DNA of 64,000 nt from JAJTFW01 sp903922455. Lineage in GTDB: Bacteria; Bacteroidota; Bacteroidia; AKYH767-A; OLB10. This document shows, in pieces, positions 1-8,305 of the stretch. Each line of letters opens with the position of its first letter. Positions within the stretch are counted from its first letter, which is position 1. The notes under the pieces were generated by a model. It searched no databases, had not been told where the DNA came from, and saw only the letters and a list, made by a program, of their open reading frames with translations. The DNA lies in assembly GCA_943329665.2 (NCBI GenBank), contig CALQEU020000015.1, positions 1-64,000 on the forward strand. The letters are read 5' to 3'. The position numbers and the translations under genes are program-made.

Positions 1-378
1 ACGCTAATATACGAATACACGAATAACTGCAGTTTAAAAATCACTTGCCCTGAGCGAAGTCGAATGGGCGAATCGATACGAATATACGTCGCGAGGCTTC
101 GCGATACGAATACGCTAATATACGAATACACGAATAACTGCAGTTTAAAAATCACTTGCCCTGAGCGAAGTCGAATGGGCGAATCGATACGAATATACGT
201 CGCGAGGCTTCGCGATACGAATACGCTAATATACGAATACGCGAATTACTGCAGTTTAAAATTTACTTGCCCTGAGCGAAGTCGAATGGGCGAATGGATA
301 CGAATATACATAGGATACGAATTACGAATCGATACGAATGTACGAATTACGAATAGGCGAATACGCAAATTTTATTGA
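1..378. repeat. 111-bp tandem repeat array
   Basis: A unit of 111 bp begins at 1, 112 and 223, with a degenerating tail to about 378. Each unit contains the CCTGAGCGAAGTCGAATGGG motif, a CGCGAGGCTTCGCG palindrome and many ACGAATA words. Because 111 is a multiple of 3 an open frame runs through it and repeats every 37 codons. That frame has no protein character, so I read this as a non-coding array. The window starts inside it, so the left end is unknown. Confidence 0.9.
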
Positions 379-453
379 ATTGCTTCGCGAGGTTGTGCAA
401 TTCAAATAGAGGCCTAAAATTTTGATTGAAAAATCCTGGGGAGGTTAAAATGC

Positions 454-918
454 TTAATCACTACGCTTTTGATTTGGTTTTTGTTCGACAACATCAGATG
501 TATGAATTCCTTCCTTTGAGTAATATTCTTCAAGGACAATCCTCTTTGTAATTACGCCAGAATGTGTAAAGTTGATCAGTATGGCTAGAGGAATTTTGGC
601 GCTGTGCATATAATTCAATACTTGTTTCAAATAGGCAATTCCTGATTTTATATCTCGCTTTAGCTCTAAGATTATTATTTTTTCAAACAAAAAATCGACA
701 TATCCATTTCCTAATTTCTCCCCCATAAAAACGACGTTTACATGATACTGCTCTGTAAATAATATTTTTGTTTTTCTGAGTGCAATCGCTAGTGCTTTTT
801 GATAAACTCTTTCCAAATGTCCAGGACCAATTTCATTGTATACAGAATATGCACAACCAATAATTGCATAACTTAACTCTGAATAAATTAGATCCTCTCG
901 TTTTACTTCCTTCTTCAT
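454..918 (-). CDS. GxxExxY protein (PD-(D/E)XK nuclease-like fold)
   Basis: A 154-residue protein of the GxxExxY family, named for the motif seen here as GPGHLERVY near residue 31. A later region has the nuclease-fold pattern: an Asp in YVDFLF and the ILELK strand supplying the E-x-K pair. The family is common in Bacteroidota and in environmental genomes; its role is unproven, though the fold suggests DNA or RNA cleavage. The gene stands alone between two repeat arrays and starts at an ATG. A second family member lies at 6181-6636. The family call is secure and the activity is inferred. Confidence 0.85.
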   Translation of the reverse strand: MKKEVKREDLIYSELSYAIIGCAYSVYNEIGPGHLERVYQKALAIALRKTKILFTEQYHVNVVFMGEKLGNGYVDFLFEKIIILELKRDIKSGIAYLKQVLNYMHSAKIPLAILINFTHSGVITKRIVLEEYYSKEGIHTSDVVEQKPNQKRSD

Positions 919-1127
919 AAAAATTATTTAACGACAAAAATACTTCTTCAAAAATTAAATAACCTATAATAAACATTTGTATCCGTTTAAATACGAATAC
1001 AGCTTTTAAAAGTAATAATTTCAACTATTTACATTTTCCTAAAAACCATGCATTTTTATTTTTACCAAATATTTCCTTCAAAGCAATTAATCGCTTTAGC
1101 GATCTATTATAAACTCAATTTATCGAT

Positions 1128-1302
1128 ACAGCGAATTAGCGATTTCGTAAAATTCGTAATTCGTATCGATTCGTAATTCGTAACCCATCGTACATTCGTA
1201 TCGATTCGTAATTCGTATCCAATCATATCTAATCGTATCAGCGAATTAGCGCTTTAGGAAAATTCGTAATTCGTACATTCGTATCGATTCGTAATTCGTA
1301 AC
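1128..1302. repeat. TTCGTAA-word short-period array
   Basis: The stretch is built of repeated AATTCGTAATTCGTATCGATTC-like words with irregular 7-8 bp periodicity, and it runs up to the stop codon of the ABC exporter. It is the reverse complement of words in the arrays at 1-378 and 15338-15450, so it belongs to one dispersed family. The rest of the gene-free space from 919 to 1127 is AT-rich and shows nothing recognisable. Confidence 0.85.
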
Positions 1303-3129
1303 CTACTGGAATGTTTGTAGCTCATACAATTTCTTATAATACCCACCCAACTCTATCAACTCTTGGTGCGTCCCTCTTTCTACAATTTCGGCTTTGTTCA
1401 TGACGATGATTTGATCGGCGTGAATGATGGTGGAAAGGCGATGAGCAATCACGAGCGTAGTGCGATCTTTCATGAGTTTGGTGAGTGCATCTTGCACGAG
1501 GCGTTCTGATTCGGTGTCGAGGGCGGAAGTGGCTTCGTCGAGGATGAGGATGGGCGGATTCTTTAACACAGCGCGAGCAATGCTGATGCGCTGACGTTGT
1601 CCGCCACTTAATTTTCCTCCGCGATCACCAATGTTCGTTTGATAACCTTCGGGCATGTCGGCGATGAATTCGTGCGCGTTGGCCACTTTCGCAGCGTGAA
1701 TCACATCAGCTTCTGAGGCATTGTCGATACCAAAAGCAATATTGTTAAAGACGGTATCATTAAAGAGAATGGATTCTTGGGTAACTACACCCAGCAACTT
1801 TCTCAGATCGAAAATGCGTAATTCGCGGATGTTGATGCCATCCATTAAGATTTCACCTTCGTTGGGATCATAGTAACGGGGAAGCATATCCGCTAATGTC
1901 GTTTTACCGCTTCCCGATTGACCTACTAACGCGATCGTCTTACCGTGAGGAATATCGAGGTTTATGTTTTTAAGGACGTTGACACCATCGCCTTTTCGGT
2001 AGGCAAAGGAAACATTTTGAAAACTTACTCCTTGTGTGAATGATTTAATTTCCTTCGGATTTTCAATGTCCTTCACAGCGACCGGTGCGTCGAGGATATG
2101 ATAAATTCTCTCTGCCGATGCTAATCCCTTTTGAATATTGTACCAAGCTGTGGTGAGAGATTTTGCGGGCGGAATGAGTTGAGAAAAAATAGCAATGAAG
2201 GCGATGAATTCGGAAGGCTCTAAGTTGGCATCTACTCCTAACACTAATCGTCCACCGAAGTACATCACAATTGTTAATACCATAGCACCCAAAAATTCGC
2301 TGAGCGGAGATGCTAAATCTCTTCGCCGACCAATTTTGTTGAGCATACGGTACAATCCTTCGTTGATTTTTCCAAAGCGCTCTTTCGATTTTTTTTCAGC
2401 GGTGAAGGCGTGGATGATTCTTAATCCACCGAGCGACTCATCCAAATTGCTGAGCAACTCGCCCACTTTTATTTGTGCTAAAGAAGATTTTTTCTTTAGA
2501 CTTTTTCCGATGCGACCAATGAGTAATCCGGCGATGGGTAATAATACGAGCACGAACAATGTTAGTTCTGAGCTCATCGAAAACATGGTTATTAAAAATA
2601 TAATAATGTTTAAGGGTTCACGAAATGCGGCTTCAAGTGAATTCATAATGCCCCATTCTACTTCTTGCACATCGCTCGTTACACGCGCCATGATATCGCC
2701 CTTGCGTTCATCGGTAAAATAACCAATGGGTAGTGTTAAAATTTTTGAATATACATCGCGTCGAATATCGCGTACCACGCCGTTGCGGATAGGAACAAGA
2801 TAATACATGGCCATGTAGCGCGTAATATTTTTTAAGAAAAATAAAACAACGACTAACAAACTAATAAACGACAAGGCTTCCAGTTGTCCGTGTTGCACTA
2901 CAAAATCGCTTAAATAATAATTGAAATTATTCAGTAATATTTTTACGGATCCCGACCATGGTTTTAATATATAATTTCTTTCCTGACTAAAAAGCACATT
3001 CAAAAACGGAACGATCATCGTTAACGAAAAAAGTGAAAACACTACAGTTAATAAATTGAATACAACACTCGTGATTGCACGACTCTTGTACGGTCGAATA
3101 TAACGGATGAGGCGGAAGTAGTTTTTCAA
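1303..3129 (-). CDS. ABC exporter, MsbA-like, fused membrane and ATPase domains
   Basis: A 608-residue half-transporter that would dimerise in the inner membrane and export a lipid or other hydrophobic substrate. The N-terminal half (about residues 17-330) has six hydrophobic spans of the ABC type 1 exporter fold. The ATPase domain follows, with Walker A GQSGSGKTT at about 403-411, the LSGGQRQR signature near 509, Walker B ILILDEAT and the AHRLS switch histidine. The start appears to be TTG: the codon follows closely on an in-frame TAA, and the resulting MKNYFRLIRYIRPYK matches the usual N-terminus of the family in this phylum. The substrate (lipid A, drug or other) cannot be told from sequence. 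Confidence 0.93.
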   Translation of the reverse strand: MKNYFRLIRYIRPYKSRAITSVVFNLLTVVFSLFSLTMIVPFLNVLFSQERNYILKPWSGSVKILLNNFNYYLSDFVVQHGQLEALSFISLLVVVLFFLKNITRYMAMYYLVPIRNGVVRDIRRDVYSKILTLPIGYFTDERKGDIMARVTSDVQEVEWGIMNSLEAAFREPLNIIIFLITMFSMSSELTLFVLVLLPIAGLLIGRIGKSLKKKSSLAQIKVGELLSNLDESLGGLRIIHAFTAEKKSKERFGKINEGLYRMLNKIGRRRDLASPLSEFLGAMVLTIVMYFGGRLVLGVDANLEPSEFIAFIAIFSQLIPPAKSLTTAWYNIQKGLASAERIYHILDAPVAVKDIENPKEIKSFTQGVSFQNVSFAYRKGDGVNVLKNINLDIPHGKTIALVGQSGSGKTTLADMLPRYYDPNEGEILMDGINIRELRIFDLRKLLGVVTQESILFNDTVFNNIAFGIDNASEADVIHAAKVANAHEFIADMPEGYQTNIGDRGGKLSGGQRQRISIARAVLKNPPILILDEATSALDTESERLVQDALTKLMKDRTTLVIAHRLSTIIHADQIIVMNKAEIVERGTHQELIELGGYYKKLYELQTFQ

Positions 3130-3519
3130 AGTTTAGATAGAGTGGTGCAAAGATAGTTTTACTAATTATCATTTAGTTTTTTGAGATGAGTTTGTTGTAA
3201 AATACAGACCCACATCCCCTTACCTCTCTGTCAAATACTTATCTGTTTTATTTTGTAGGGTCGGTATTGAATCTGCTTGGGCGCTTTACAATTACTAGAA
3301 TCGGACAAACTGAATTATTATTTTAGACGATAATTCTGCACCTTTCCAAGAATTTAGATGGGACTTTATCGTTAACTAAAAAGTGATAATTCCCCTTTTC
3401 CGATGCTTATTAAGAAGGTTTAGACGCATGGTTATTTACGAATATCGCATCGGCCCGCGGCCAAAACAAAACATTTATCATTGATAAACAATAATTTAAA
3501 GACTAAACCAACATGATAC
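3130..3519. other. intergenic space, nothing recognised
   Basis: The region lies between the divergently placed ABC exporter and the pirin gene. It is AT-rich with no coding frame of convincing character and no repeat family seen elsewhere in the window. A GC-rich CGGCCCGCGGCC patch sits near 3451. It presumably holds the promoter of the exporter, which I could not pinpoint. Confidence 0.5.
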
Positions 3520-3551
3520 TTGTATATACAACATTTGTATATATATTTTTG
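3520..3551 (+). promoter_or_regulatory. candidate Bacteroidota-type promoter of the pirin gene
   Basis: TTG at 3520 is followed after 21 bases by TATTTTTG at 3544-3551, which fits the TTTG / TAnnTTTG promoter of this phylum. The ATG at 3582 lies about 30 bases downstream. The word TTGTATATA occurs twice within the spacer (from 3521 and 3536), which could be an operator. A start at the TTG at 3513 would put the promoter inside the gene, so this supports the ATG. Confidence 0.45.
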
Positions 3552-3581
3552 TACCTACCATTATCGTTAAAACGTTTAATC

Positions 3582-4430
3582 ATGAAAAAAGTAAAGAAAA
3601 TTCTGGCCTCAACGGATAAGCATATCGGAAACGGAAACTATGTAAAGAGTCCTTTGCCGAGTGAGTTTGTGGATCAAATTAGTCCGTTCATCATGCTGGA
3701 TCACTTTGGTCCGGCGCAGGTCACAACTAAAAAACCATTTTATGTTCCACCGCATCCGCATAAGGGTTTTGAGCCGGTGACATTACTTTTTAAAGGAGAA
3801 GTTTTACATCGTGATAGTATGGGAAATGTAGGAAATTTAAAAGCGGGTGATGTACAGTGGATGACGGCTGGAAAAGGAGTCATTCACTCGGAAGGAGTGC
3901 CTGCTGGTTTTTTAGAGAAAGGCGGGGAGATGGAATTGATCCAGCTATGGGTGAACCTACCTCGCTCAGCAAAGCAACATGAACCACGCTATCAGGATTT
4001 ACGTGGAGAAAATTTTCCATTGATAAAAGAAGGAGATGCTGGATTGAAATTAATTGCGGGTGACTACAAAGGACAAAAGTCGGGAACGGAATTATTAACT
4101 CCAGTATTAGTGATGCACGGGAGACTCGACAAAGACGGAAAAACAGATATTGAAATTCCTGAAGGATATAACGCTAGCGTATATACGTTAAAAGGAAAAT
4201 TAATGACCGACGGATTTGAAGTGACACCACAACATCTCATCTGGTATCAAGAAGAGGGGAACACCATTTCCTTAACAGCTACCGAAGACAGTGAATTTGT
4301 TGTCTTATCAGGACAACCCATTTTAGAACCTATTGTGAACTACGGCCCATTTGTGATGAACACGAAAGCGGAATTAGTAGCGGCCATTGAAGAATATCAA
4401 TCGGGGAAGATGGGGGTACTCGAGGGATAA
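3582..4430 (+). CDS. pirin family protein
   Basis: A 282-residue bicupin of the pirin family. The N-terminal cupin keeps the metal ligands: HPHKGFE, and then a His-x-Glu in the VIHSEGVP segment. Family members bind Fe(II) and some cleave quercetin in vitro; the physiological role in bacteria is mostly unknown. The ATG at 3582 is preferred over the TTG 69 bases upstream because the conserved region begins with the KKVKKILAS segment and a promoter fits just before it. A second pirin lies at 13744-14463; the two are diverged and not a recent duplication. Confidence 0.9.
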   Translation: MKKVKKILASTDKHIGNGNYVKSPLPSEFVDQISPFIMLDHFGPAQVTTKKPFYVPPHPHKGFEPVTLLFKGEVLHRDSMGNVGNLKAGDVQWMTAGKGVIHSEGVPAGFLEKGGEMELIQLWVNLPRSAKQHEPRYQDLRGENFPLIKEGDAGLKLIAGDYKGQKSGTELLTPVLVMHGRLDKDGKTDIEIPEGYNASVYTLKGKLMTDGFEVTPQHLIWYQEEGNTISLTATEDSEFVVLSGQPILEPIVNYGPFVMNTKAELVAAIEEYQSGKMGVLEG

Positions 4431-4435
4431 TTAAG

Positions 4436-4453
4436 TCCCGATAGCTATCGGGA
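4436..4453. repeat. CCCGATAGCTATCGGG palindrome (dispersed family)
   Basis: A perfect palindrome lies six bases after the pirin stop. Related copies are at 22502-22517, 42551-42568 and 48145-48162. It is followed by a GAATTCAGAATT word and then by a CGACAAGCTCAGG element near 4490, so several intergenic repeat families are stacked in this 230-base gap. It may form a hairpin in RNA, but no T-run follows. Confidence 0.85.
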
Positions 4454-4659
4454 TAAGAATTCAGAATTAGGTATGCAGAAGCTGCCATCGACAAGCTCAG
4501 GCAGCAAATGAAATCTTGATTTGTCAGGTGGCCATCGATAGACAAAGCATCTCGTCACAGAAGATAAAAGCTGCTACTGGCTTATTCTTCCGAGCCGATT
4601 AATAATACAAACAAATTATTTAAATAAAAATAAATAAACAAACTAAATAAATAAAAATC

Positions 4660-5202
4660 ATGACAACTACACTTGAAAAAACAAAATGGGCATTAGATCT
4701 TTCGCATAGCGAAGTAGGCTTCAAAGTAAAACACTTAATGATTACGAATGTAAGTGGAGCTTTCGAAAAATTTGATGTAACGGGAGAAGCTAGTGACGAT
4801 ACTTTCGCTGATGCAGAAATTAAATTTACTGCAGACGTCAACAGCATTACTACATACAGTGAAAAGCGTGATGCGCATTTGAAAGGAGCTGAATTCTTCG
4901 ATGCAGAGAAATATCCTGAGATGATTATTGAATCTAATGGCTTAGAGGGCACCGGCGAAAATCGCAAACTACATGCGAATATTACATTGCATGGTGTTAC
5001 CAAAGCGGTTGTACTGGATGTTGACTTTGGTGGTGTTGCAAAAGATCCTTGGGGAAATACAAAAGCGGGATTCAGCATCAACGGAAAAATTAATCGCAAA
5101 GATTTTGGATTAAATTGGAATGCGCCTACCGAAGCGGGCGGAGTGTTGGTGAGTGAAGAAGTGCGATTGCATGCAGAGATTCAATTGTTGAAACAGGCGT
5201 AA
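4660..5202 (+). CDS. YceI family lipocalin-like protein
   Basis: A 180-residue YceI-domain protein. The pattern WALDLSHSEVGFKVKHLMI at the N-terminus, DAEKYPEM in the middle, and the NRKDFGLNW segment near the C-terminus are family hallmarks. YceI proteins form a beta-barrel that holds a polyisoprenoid or another long hydrophobic ligand. No signal peptide is visible, so this copy would be cytoplasmic, unlike the E. coli protein. The ATG is preceded by an AT-rich leader. It is convergent with the S24 regulator, with a 32-bp palindrome between them. Confidence 0.92.
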   Translation: MTTTLEKTKWALDLSHSEVGFKVKHLMITNVSGAFEKFDVTGEASDDTFADAEIKFTADVNSITTYSEKRDAHLKGAEFFDAEKYPEMIIESNGLEGTGENRKLHANITLHGVTKAVVLDVDFGGVAKDPWGNTKAGFSINGKINRKDFGLNWNAPTEAGGVLVSEEVRLHAEIQLLKQA

Positions 5203-5238
5203 ATATTTTATAACCCATTCCAAAATTACCCATCCCAA

Positions 5239-5270
5239 CCCCAGCCTAGGGATTAATCCCTAGGCTGGGG
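5239..5270. terminator. perfect 32-bp palindrome between convergent genes
   Basis: The two 16-base arms read CCCCAGCCTAGGGATT and its exact complement, centred between 5254 and 5255. It lies between the ends of yceI (+) and the S24 regulator (-), so it could end transcription from both sides, although there is no clear T-run. Its length and AT-rich centre match a second palindrome at 28221-28252, which also separates convergent genes. Confidence 0.7.
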
Positions 5271-5298
5271 ATTCATCGGTTGGTTGATAAACATTTTT

Positions 5299-6096
5299 TT
5301 AAAACGACCCTTTTAAATCTTTCATCTCTGCTTCCATTTTTTCGATGCGTTTTAATACACGATCTTTTGCCCAATATTCTTCGGGTAATTCTGCGCTGAT
5401 GTAATTACAAAATTTCCATACTTCGCGGATATCCGTCGCTGGTACTTCGTAGGGATCGTAATTCGGATTAAGGGATTTGAGTAATAGATTTTTTTTCTTC
5501 TTGATTTGATTGTAGGCTACTTTAAAAACAATTCCTTCTTCTTGCGTTAACAATACATACGCTGAACCATCCTTGATATCATAAAAATTTTCCACGTACT
5601 CACCAATCACCCAACTCTTATCGGGAATGGGCATCATAGAATCACCTGTGATTTGAAACATGCGGTACTTACGATCGCCAAAAAGAATGGGTAGTTGAAA
5701 CGTAGGTAGCTTCTGAATAAATTCCGGATCCGCAAATCCATTTTTATATCCGGCCTTTGCCTTGATGGGCACCACTTCAATATTTTCTTTGTTGTTGCTA
5801 TCGACGGTGGTAGCGATCACACGGAGCCGCGCGCCGGTCACGTACACATCGTGTCCACGTTCGAGTTCGCCGAGTTGAAATTCACTCAGCTTACTTAAAT
5901 CCAGCTTGACGAGCGTATCAATGCTCACTCGAAAATATTTGGAGAATGCGAGGAGCATCTCGAGTGTTGGATTTTGTACGCTACCGTTTTCGTAGCTGTT
6001 GAGTGTGGAGCGGCTAATGTTTAGTTCTCCAGATACATGGTCTTGCGTCAGCTTGCGGCGTTGGCGAAGAAGTTTGATGTTAGCGTTGAATATCAT
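5299..6096 (-). CDS. LexA/UmuD-like XRE-S24 regulator
   Basis: A 265-residue repressor-type protein. Residues 1-65 form a Cro/CI helix-turn-helix (RRKLTQDHVSGELNISRSTL). The C-terminal half is a LexA/UmuD S24 domain with every self-cleavage element in place: Ala115-Gly116 in KAKAGYKNG, Ser153 in TGDSMM and Lys192 in VFKV. Known family members cleave themselves when RecA filaments form, which lifts repression. It ends in a Lys/Glu-rich helix. Placed next to dinB and dnaE it is the natural controller of the damage cassette. It could be co-transcribed with the GxxExxY gene upstream. The operator is not known; see the motif at 6672. Confidence 0.88.
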   Translation of the reverse strand: MIFNANIKLLRQRRKLTQDHVSGELNISRSTLNSYENGSVQNPTLEMLLAFSKYFRVSIDTLVKLDLSKLSEFQLGELERGHDVYVTGARLRVIATTVDSNNKENIEVVPIKAKAGYKNGFADPEFIQKLPTFQLPILFGDRKYRMFQITGDSMMPIPDKSWVIGEYVENFYDIKDGSAYVLLTQEEGIVFKVAYNQIKKKKNLLLKSLNPNYDPYEVPATDIREVWKFCNYISAELPEEYWAKDRVLKRIEKMEAEMKDLKGSF

Positions 6097-6112
6097 TTCT
6101 TGGCAATTTAAC

Positions 6113-6175
6113 CCTACCTATGCTGAAGCTTCGGTAGGCAGGCGCGGCGACGCGGCGGTAACGCGGCGGGCGCAA
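6113..6175. repeat. palindrome plus GC-rich word array
   Basis: CCTACC and TAGG arms flank a GAAGCTTC centre at about 6113-6142, followed by GCGGCG / GCGGTAACGCGG words much richer in G+C than their surroundings. Similar GC-rich words occur in the start region of the next gene (about 6560-6600), near the 3' end of dnaE (about 11690-11745) and at 21290-21325. Confidence 0.6.
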
Positions 6176-6180
6176 TGGAA

Positions 6181-6636
6181 TTATAATTTATTTACTACTC
6201 TACGAACTCCATCCATTACTTTAACTGAATTAAAGTTTATCAAGAGTCCTAGTTTACATTTTGATAATTTTAGATAAGTCATTACTTGCGCTAAGTGAAC
6301 CTCGTTTAATGCTTCAACGGATTTCACTTCTACAATTACCTTCTTCTCCACAAGTATGTCGACACGATAACCTGTATCAAGTTTCACTTCTTCATATACC
6401 AATGGCAACGCCTTTTGATGCTCTGCATATAATCCCTTCTTCAATAATAAATGCATTAATGATGCTTCGTATGCACTTTCCAATAATCCTGGACCCAACT
6501 TCCTATGCAGCTCTATTGCACAATCCAATATCAGTGTTGCAATTTCATTTTCTGTTTTCGCTGCGCCCGTTGCGTAACCGCTGCGATCGCTGCGTTTAAG
6601 TTCAGCGTTTTGCTGTGTTGCTCTTTGTTCATTCAT
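6181..6636 (-). CDS. GxxExxY protein with an N-terminal repeat-derived extension
   Basis: A 151-residue GxxExxY family protein with the motif GPGLLESAYE and nuclease-fold residues in YRVDILVE and VIVEVKS. Family members normally begin close to the ENEIATLILD segment seen here at residue 29. The first 28 residues are encoded by GC-rich words (CGCTGCG, CGTTGCGTAACC) resembling the intergenic arrays, so they are probably an added extension. No nearer ATG is available. It reads away from dinB and lies 84 bases upstream of the S24 regulator, with which it may be co-transcribed. Confidence 0.82.
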   Translation of the reverse strand: MNEQRATQQNAELKRSDRSGYATGAAKTENEIATLILDCAIELHRKLGPGLLESAYEASLMHLLLKKGLYAEHQKALPLVYEEVKLDTGYRVDILVEKKVIVEVKSVEALNEVHLAQVMTYLKLSKCKLGLLINFNSVKVMDGVRRVVNKL

Positions 6637-6671
6637 TGCAAAATGTTTTTTCTAGAAATTTTTTACAAATA

Positions 6672-6694
6672 TATGTTTATATTGCAGTCCTACC
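6672..6694 (+). promoter_or_regulatory. shared motif upstream of dinB (candidate damage-box)
   Basis: The sequence TATGTTTAT, one base, TTGCA, one base, TC, one base, TAC matches 8143-8164 at 19 of 22 positions. It lies 37 bases before the dinB ATG, in the gap divergent with the GxxExxY / S24 genes, so it could act on both sides. It may be an operator for the S24 repressor or a promoter element. There is no clear dyad symmetry. Confidence 0.5.
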
Positions 6695-6730
6695 AAATGA
6701 TTGCGCAGTAACCAAAATAAGTTCCCTCCC

Positions 6731-7924
6731 ATGTCCCTCCCCGAACGCACAGTGGTCCATATGGACCTCGACAGTTTTTTCGTATCTGTCTCGCGCTTAG
6801 AGCATCCCGGTCTTTTTAACAAGCCGGTGATTGTGGGTGGAAGTAGCGAGCGCGGCGTGGTGGCGGCCTGCAGTTATGAGGCGCGGGCTTATGGTGTACA
6901 CTCGGCGATGCCCATTCGGATGGCGCGCCGACTGTGTCCGGATGCGATTATAATTCGTGGTGATTACGAACGGTACAGTTATTATTCAGGCATGGTAACA
7001 GACATCATTCATGAGCAAGTTCCGTTGTATGAGAAGTCTTCTATCGATGAATTTTACATCGACTTGAGTGGGATGGATCGCTTTTATGGATGCTACAGTT
7101 TTGCGACGGAGTTGCGTCAAAAAATCATGAAAGAAACGCAATTGCCCATCTCCTTCGGATTATCTAAAAACAAAACGGTGAGTAAGATTGCCACGGGAGA
7201 AGCTAAGCCCAACGGACAAATGAAAATAGATTTGGGAACGGAGATCCCTTTTCTGGCGCCTTTGCCCGTGCGAAAAATTCCAGGCGCCGGAGAGAAAACT
7301 TGCACCTTATTACGAAGCATGGGGGTAGAAAAAGTACAAACGTTGCAAGAGATGCCGGTGAAGCTCATGGAAAAAGTATTGGGTGAAGCGGGTATTTCTC
7401 TCTGGAAAAAAGCCAACGGCATCGATAATAATCCGGTGGAGCCCTACAATGAACGGAAGTCCATCAGTACGGAAGAAACGTTTGACAGTGACACCATCGA
7501 CATCATTTTCTTAAAAGCGTTGTTGGTGAAGATGGTTGAAAAATTGGCGTATCATCTGCGCAGCGAAAATAAACTAACGGCATGCATTACCGTAAAGATT
7601 CGTTATTCGAATTTCGATACGCACACCACGCAATGCCGCATTCCTTACTCGTCCAACGATCACACGCTTATTGCGAGAGCGAAAGAACTTTTTGATAAAC
7701 TGTACGAGCGAAGGATGTTGGTGCGATTGATGGGCATTCGTTTTAGTCACCTCGTGGGTGGTGGACATCAAATTAATCTCTTTGAAGATTCGGAAGAGAT
7801 CATCAACCTCTACCAAGCGATGGATAAGATGCGACAAAAGTTCGGCGATGGAGCGGTACAAAGAGCAGTAGGAACGGGATTGAATTTAAGAAGGTTTAAT
7901 CCGTTCAATGGGCTCTCCTCTTGA
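6731..7924 (+). CDS. dinB: Y-family DNA polymerase (DinB/Pol IV type)
   Basis: A 397-residue translesion polymerase. Catalytic acidic residues are at Asp12 (VHMDLDSFF) and Asp106-Glu107 (SIDEFYID). The palm, thumb (RKIPGAGEKT) and little-finger domains follow in the usual order. A QINLF segment close to the C-terminus fits a sliding-clamp binding motif. The ATG at 6731 gives the canonical start; a TTG 30 bases upstream is less likely. It lies in a cassette with an S24 regulator and a second dnaE, an arrangement used for inducible mutagenesis. There is no ImuA-like gene between them. Confidence 0.95.
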   Translation: MSLPERTVVHMDLDSFFVSVSRLEHPGLFNKPVIVGGSSERGVVAACSYEARAYGVHSAMPIRMARRLCPDAIIIRGDYERYSYYSGMVTDIIHEQVPLYEKSSIDEFYIDLSGMDRFYGCYSFATELRQKIMKETQLPISFGLSKNKTVSKIATGEAKPNGQMKIDLGTEIPFLAPLPVRKIPGAGEKTCTLLRSMGVEKVQTLQEMPVKLMEKVLGEAGISLWKKANGIDNNPVEPYNERKSISTEETFDSDTIDIIFLKALLVKMVEKLAYHLRSENKLTACITVKIRYSNFDTHTTQCRIPYSSNDHTLIARAKELFDKLYERRMLVRLMGIRFSHLVGGGHQINLFEDSEEIINLYQAMDKMRQKFGDGAVQRAVGTGLNLRRFNPFNGLSS

Positions 7925-7926
7925 AT

Positions 7927-8030
7927 TGGTGGATTGGTGAGTTGGTGAGTTGGTGAGTTGGTGAGTTGCTGCGCCATGAAGTCTGTACGGAGTACTGTAC
8001 TTCTGGGCGCAGCAATTCTGAATCCATCAT
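7927..8030. repeat. GAGTTGGT array and long imperfect hairpin
   Basis: Directly after the dinB stop is an octamer array (ATTGGTGAGTTGGTGAG repeated). It runs into a hairpin whose arms are TTGCTGCGCC and GGCGCAGCAA (about 7966-8012), with an inner GTACGGAGTACTGTAC segment. The same TTGCTGCGCC word starts the units of the array at 42325-42535. The rest of the gap to 8140 shows nothing else. Confidence 0.75.
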
Positions 8031-8142
8031 TGTGAATTCTTAATTAACATTGATTATCCCACAATCACAAAAAATATTTTTTCGATTTCAATCCCAATCA
8101 CTTATCCATAGTAACGCAATTTTCCATTGTATGATTTGGTTT

Positions 8143-8190
8143 TATGTTTATCTTGCAATCATACTATTTGATCATAATACAATCATACAA
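8143..8190 (+). promoter_or_regulatory. second copy of the dinB-type motif, plus CAATCATAC direct repeats
   Basis: Positions 8143-8164 repeat the 22-base motif found before dinB. Downstream, CAATCATAC occurs at 8156 and again at 8180, 24 bases apart, just before the ATG at 8192. TTG at 8153 and TAATACAA at 8175 are spaced by 19 bases and could form a weak promoter. The site is well placed to control the small ORF and dnaE. Confidence 0.5.
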
Positions 8191-8191
8191 T

Positions 8192-8305
8192 ATGGACACA
8201 ATCGATCTTATTTTAAAAGCGCTCCGCTATGCGCCACTCTGCCTAATGGGCGTGGGAACCATGATGCTTCTTTGGATTCAAGTAAAGGAACTGAAGAAAT
8301 CCTGA
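8192..8305 (+). CDS. possible small membrane protein, 37 residues
   Basis: A short frame with an ATG 28 bases after the regulatory motif. The peptide has a charged N-terminus (MDTIDLILKALR), one hydrophobic span (about residues 14-30, APLCLMGVGTMMLLWI) and a basic end (KELKKS). This is the layout of small single-span peptides such as those induced by DNA damage in other bacteria (TisB, SidA), but I claim no homology. It precedes dnaE by 275 bases and could be the first gene of that transcript. No other feature explains this stretch. A chance frame remains possible, as no homologue can be checked here. Confidence 0.4.
   Translation: MDTIDLILKALRYAPLCLMGVGTMMLLWIQVKELKKS

Noticed and set aside
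64..378. 104-codon open frame
   Set aside because: It is an artefact of the 111-bp tandem array (a multiple of three) and has no protein-like composition beyond the repeat.
2195..2722. 175-codon plus-strand frame
   Set aside because: Antisense to the membrane domain of the ABC exporter; no independent signal.
4330..4545. 71-codon minus-strand frame across the pirin 3' end
   Set aside because: Runs through a palindrome and the antisense of a conserved gene; no start context or family.
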